Source: an uncultured Atopobium sp. (GTDB lineage Bacteria; Actinomycetota; Coriobacteriia; Coriobacteriales; Atopobiaceae). From it: a stretch of 24,621 nucleotides of DNA. A program made the translations under genes and the position numbers. The notes beneath the pieces were generated by a model. It was given only the letters and a program-made list of their open reading frames with translations. It was not told where the DNA came from and did no database searches. Below are positions 23,232-24,621 of this stretch, one piece after another (the first letter of the stretch is position 1; every line of letters begins with the position of its first letter). Location of the stretch: positions 1-24,621 of the forward strand of contig CAMQEO010000009.1 in NCBI GenBank assembly GCA_946999785.1, read 5' to 3'.

Positions 23232-24113
23232 TTACGAAGACGAAATTTGACCAAAACCTTCGCCAAAAGCTTCATGTACCTCTGAAACAATCACAATGGC
23301 TTCGGCGTCAATTTCTGCGACAATTTGTTTGAGGCGCAAACTTTCCGCACGTGAAAGCACGCACATAAGCATAGGTTTATTATTGCCACTCCAAACACCG
23401 CGTGCCTGTAGCTCGGTACAGCCTCTACCCAAGGTGTATAAAATTTCGTTGGCAATCTGAGCATGTCGATCAGAGATAATATATGCCACGCGCGAAGTAT
23501 TAGGACCGTCTACCACGGCATCGATAACCTTACCCGTAATATACATTGCAATTGTTGCATAGAGCGCATTGCGTACAGAAAAAACGGGTACCGACGCCAA
23601 TACAATAGCGCCATCTACAATAATGGTAAGCGTGCCTAGTGCAATACCGGTGTGTTTTGCCAACAACTGACAAATTATATCCGTACCACCCGTATTGCCA
23701 CCCGACCTAAATACAATACCGATTCCCACGCCTACAATTACGCCGCCCCAAATGGACGCAAGCAGCAATTCATCAGCAGCAAGATGTGGGACAAGCGGTG
23801 CAAACAAGTCGGTAAAAAAACCGGATACTAAGATACCAAAGATACTTCGAGCAACATATGTCCAATCGTGAGTAGTAACAACCACAAACACCAATAATGC
23901 CACGTTCATCAAAATTGTTTGTAAACCAACAGGGGCTATAATTCCAAGCTCCGCTGCAACGGCAGAAAGAATGGTCGCTAAACCCGTGAGACCACCTGCA
24001 GCCAAACCGTTTGGAATTTCAAAGATGTCAACGCCAAGCGCATAAATAGCGGAGCCCAAAATAACTAAAAAACTCTCTGTTAACACACGGCGCCACGAAA
24101 TATCAGAAAGCAT
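23232..24113 (-). CDS. YitT-family membrane protein
   Basis: A 293-aa predicted inner-membrane protein of the YitT family (DUF161 membrane region with a C-terminal DUF2179 domain). It begins MLSDISWRRVLTESFLVILG. About five hydrophobic helices run to about residue 200, with the conserved FRSGGNTGGTDIICQLLAKHTG. A soluble end follows (DGPNTSRVAYIISDRHAQIANEIL, then PMLMCVLSRAESLRLKQIV). The function is not established. ATG 24113 is preceded by GGAGGGG 5 bases upstream, and is separated from the prfB stop by one base, so the two are translationally coupled. An in-frame start at 24209 lies inside prfB. Confidence 0.9.
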   Translation of the reverse strand: MLSDISWRRVLTESFLVILGSAIYALGVDIFEIPNGLAAGGLTGLATILSAVAAELGIIAPVGLQTILMNVALLVFVVVTTHDWTYVARSIFGILVSGFFTDLFAPLVPHLAADELLLASIWGGVIVGVGIGIVFRSGGNTGGTDIICQLLAKHTGIALGTLTIIVDGAIVLASVPVFSVRNALYATIAMYITGKVIDAVVDGPNTSRVAYIISDRHAQIANEILYTLGRGCTELQARGVWSGNNKPMLMCVLSRAESLRLKQIVAEIDAEAIVIVSEVHEAFGEGFGQISSS

Positions 24114-24114
24114 G

Positions 24115-24621
24115 TTATCCCCTCCGCTCACTTGCCCATCTATGATAGGCAATAATAAATTGGTCCAAATCCCCCTCTTGTAAAACCGCGTCAACGTTTC
24201 CCGTTTCAACTTGGGTACGCGTGTCTTTTACCAGTTGAAAAGGATATAAAATATAATTTCTAATCTGATTACCCCAAGAGATGTCGTGTTTAGGGCCACG
24301 CAAGTCGTCAAGCTCTTCCTCACGACGTTGTTTTTCGAGCTCATACAACTTACTACGTAGAATTTGCATAGCAGCAGCCTTGTTTTGCAGCTGGCTGCGC
24401 TCATTTTGGCACGTTACTACTATTCCAGTTGGAATATGGGTAATCCTCACCGCAGAATCTGTGGTATTAACACCTTGACCACCAGGACCAGATGCATGAT
24501 ATACGTCAATTCTTATATCTTGGGTGTCAATCTGTACTTCAATAGTCTGAGGAAGCACAGGTAAAACTTCAACACCTGCAAAGGTAGTTTGTCGACGTTT
24601 TTTTGCATCGGTAGGAGAAAT
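24115..24621 (-). CDS. prfB: Peptide chain release factor 2, 3' part
   Basis: Class I release factor acting at UAA and UGA codons. The frame enters from the right edge (ISPTDAKKRR...) and gives about 168 residues. The peptidyl-tRNA hydrolysis loop SGPGGQGVNTTDSAVRI (GGQ) is intact. GPKHDISWGNQIRNYILYPF and VKDTRTQVETGNVDAVLQEGDL are the usual RF2-type C-terminal sequence, differing from RF1. The anticodon-recognition domain and any programmed frameshift site would be further upstream, outside the window. It is followed by the YitT-family gene. Confidence 0.95.
   Translation of the reverse strand: MSPTDAKKRRQTTFAGVEVLPVLPQTIEVQIDTQDIRIDVYHASGPGGQGVNTTDSAVRITHIPTGIVVTCQNERSQLQNKAAAMQILRSKLYELEKQRREEELDDLRGPKHDISWGNQIRNYILYPFQLVKDTRTQVETGNVDAVLQEGDLDQFIIAYHRWASERRG

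Overview
The window looks like chromosome from a low-GC actinobacterium of the Coriobacteriia, probably the Atopobiaceae (Atopobium/Fannyhessea-like). This is an inference from actinobacterial housekeeping genes on a roughly 40-45% GC background, strong AAGGAG-type ribosome binding sites and frequent GTG starts. No 16S rRNA is present to confirm it. Most genes are on the minus strand and nearly all are ordinary housekeeping genes.

Layout. 1-154: the 3' end of an unrecognised plus-strand gene. 330-3432 (minus): a dCMP deaminase, htpG (Hsp90) and a Fur-family regulator whose promoter sits inside a perfect inverted repeat. 3679-5882 (minus): an unknown membrane protein, a DUF554/YqgA-type membrane protein and a small GNAT acetyltransferase. 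6212-7114 (plus): a DegV-type lipid-binding protein, convergent with murI. 8245-8700 (plus): a Pth2-type peptidyl-tRNA hydrolase. 8739-13717 (minus): asnS, glmM, rpsI, rplM and ung, with clear terminators after glmM and rpsI and a structured leader before rplM. 14201-14902 (plus): a GntR/UTRA regulator with no obvious target operon beside it.

The unusual part is 14.9-18.0 kb, between the gntR gene and the 3' end of ssrA (tmRNA). It holds a decayed mobile element read on the minus strand. In order of transcription it has the C-terminal scrap of a lost gene followed by a terminator with a 20-bp stem, an excisionase-like HTH gene stopped by an amber codon, an unknown gene with one nonsense codon and two frameshifts, three small intact genes (ribbon-helix-helix, 75-aa unknown, zinc ribbon), and the frameshifted, truncated N-terminus of a serine recombinase. 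Between the element and ssrA lies about 830 bp of non-coding DNA with eight copies of an octamer (GACCACAT or close variants) and then a dense run of perfect or near-perfect hairpins. This may be the element's replication, transfer or control region.

18.0-22.05 kb (minus): ftsE, ftsX, a TPR protein and smpB in overlapping or closely spaced order, then ssrA. SmpB and tmRNA act together in ribosome rescue; FtsEX acts in division. FtsE carries an unusual Gln-rich N-terminal extension of about 114 residues. 22.27-24.62 kb (minus): the 3' part of prfB (RF2), a YitT-family membrane protein one base downstream of it, and a fructose-6-phosphate aldolase/transaldolase-like protein with a strong terminator.
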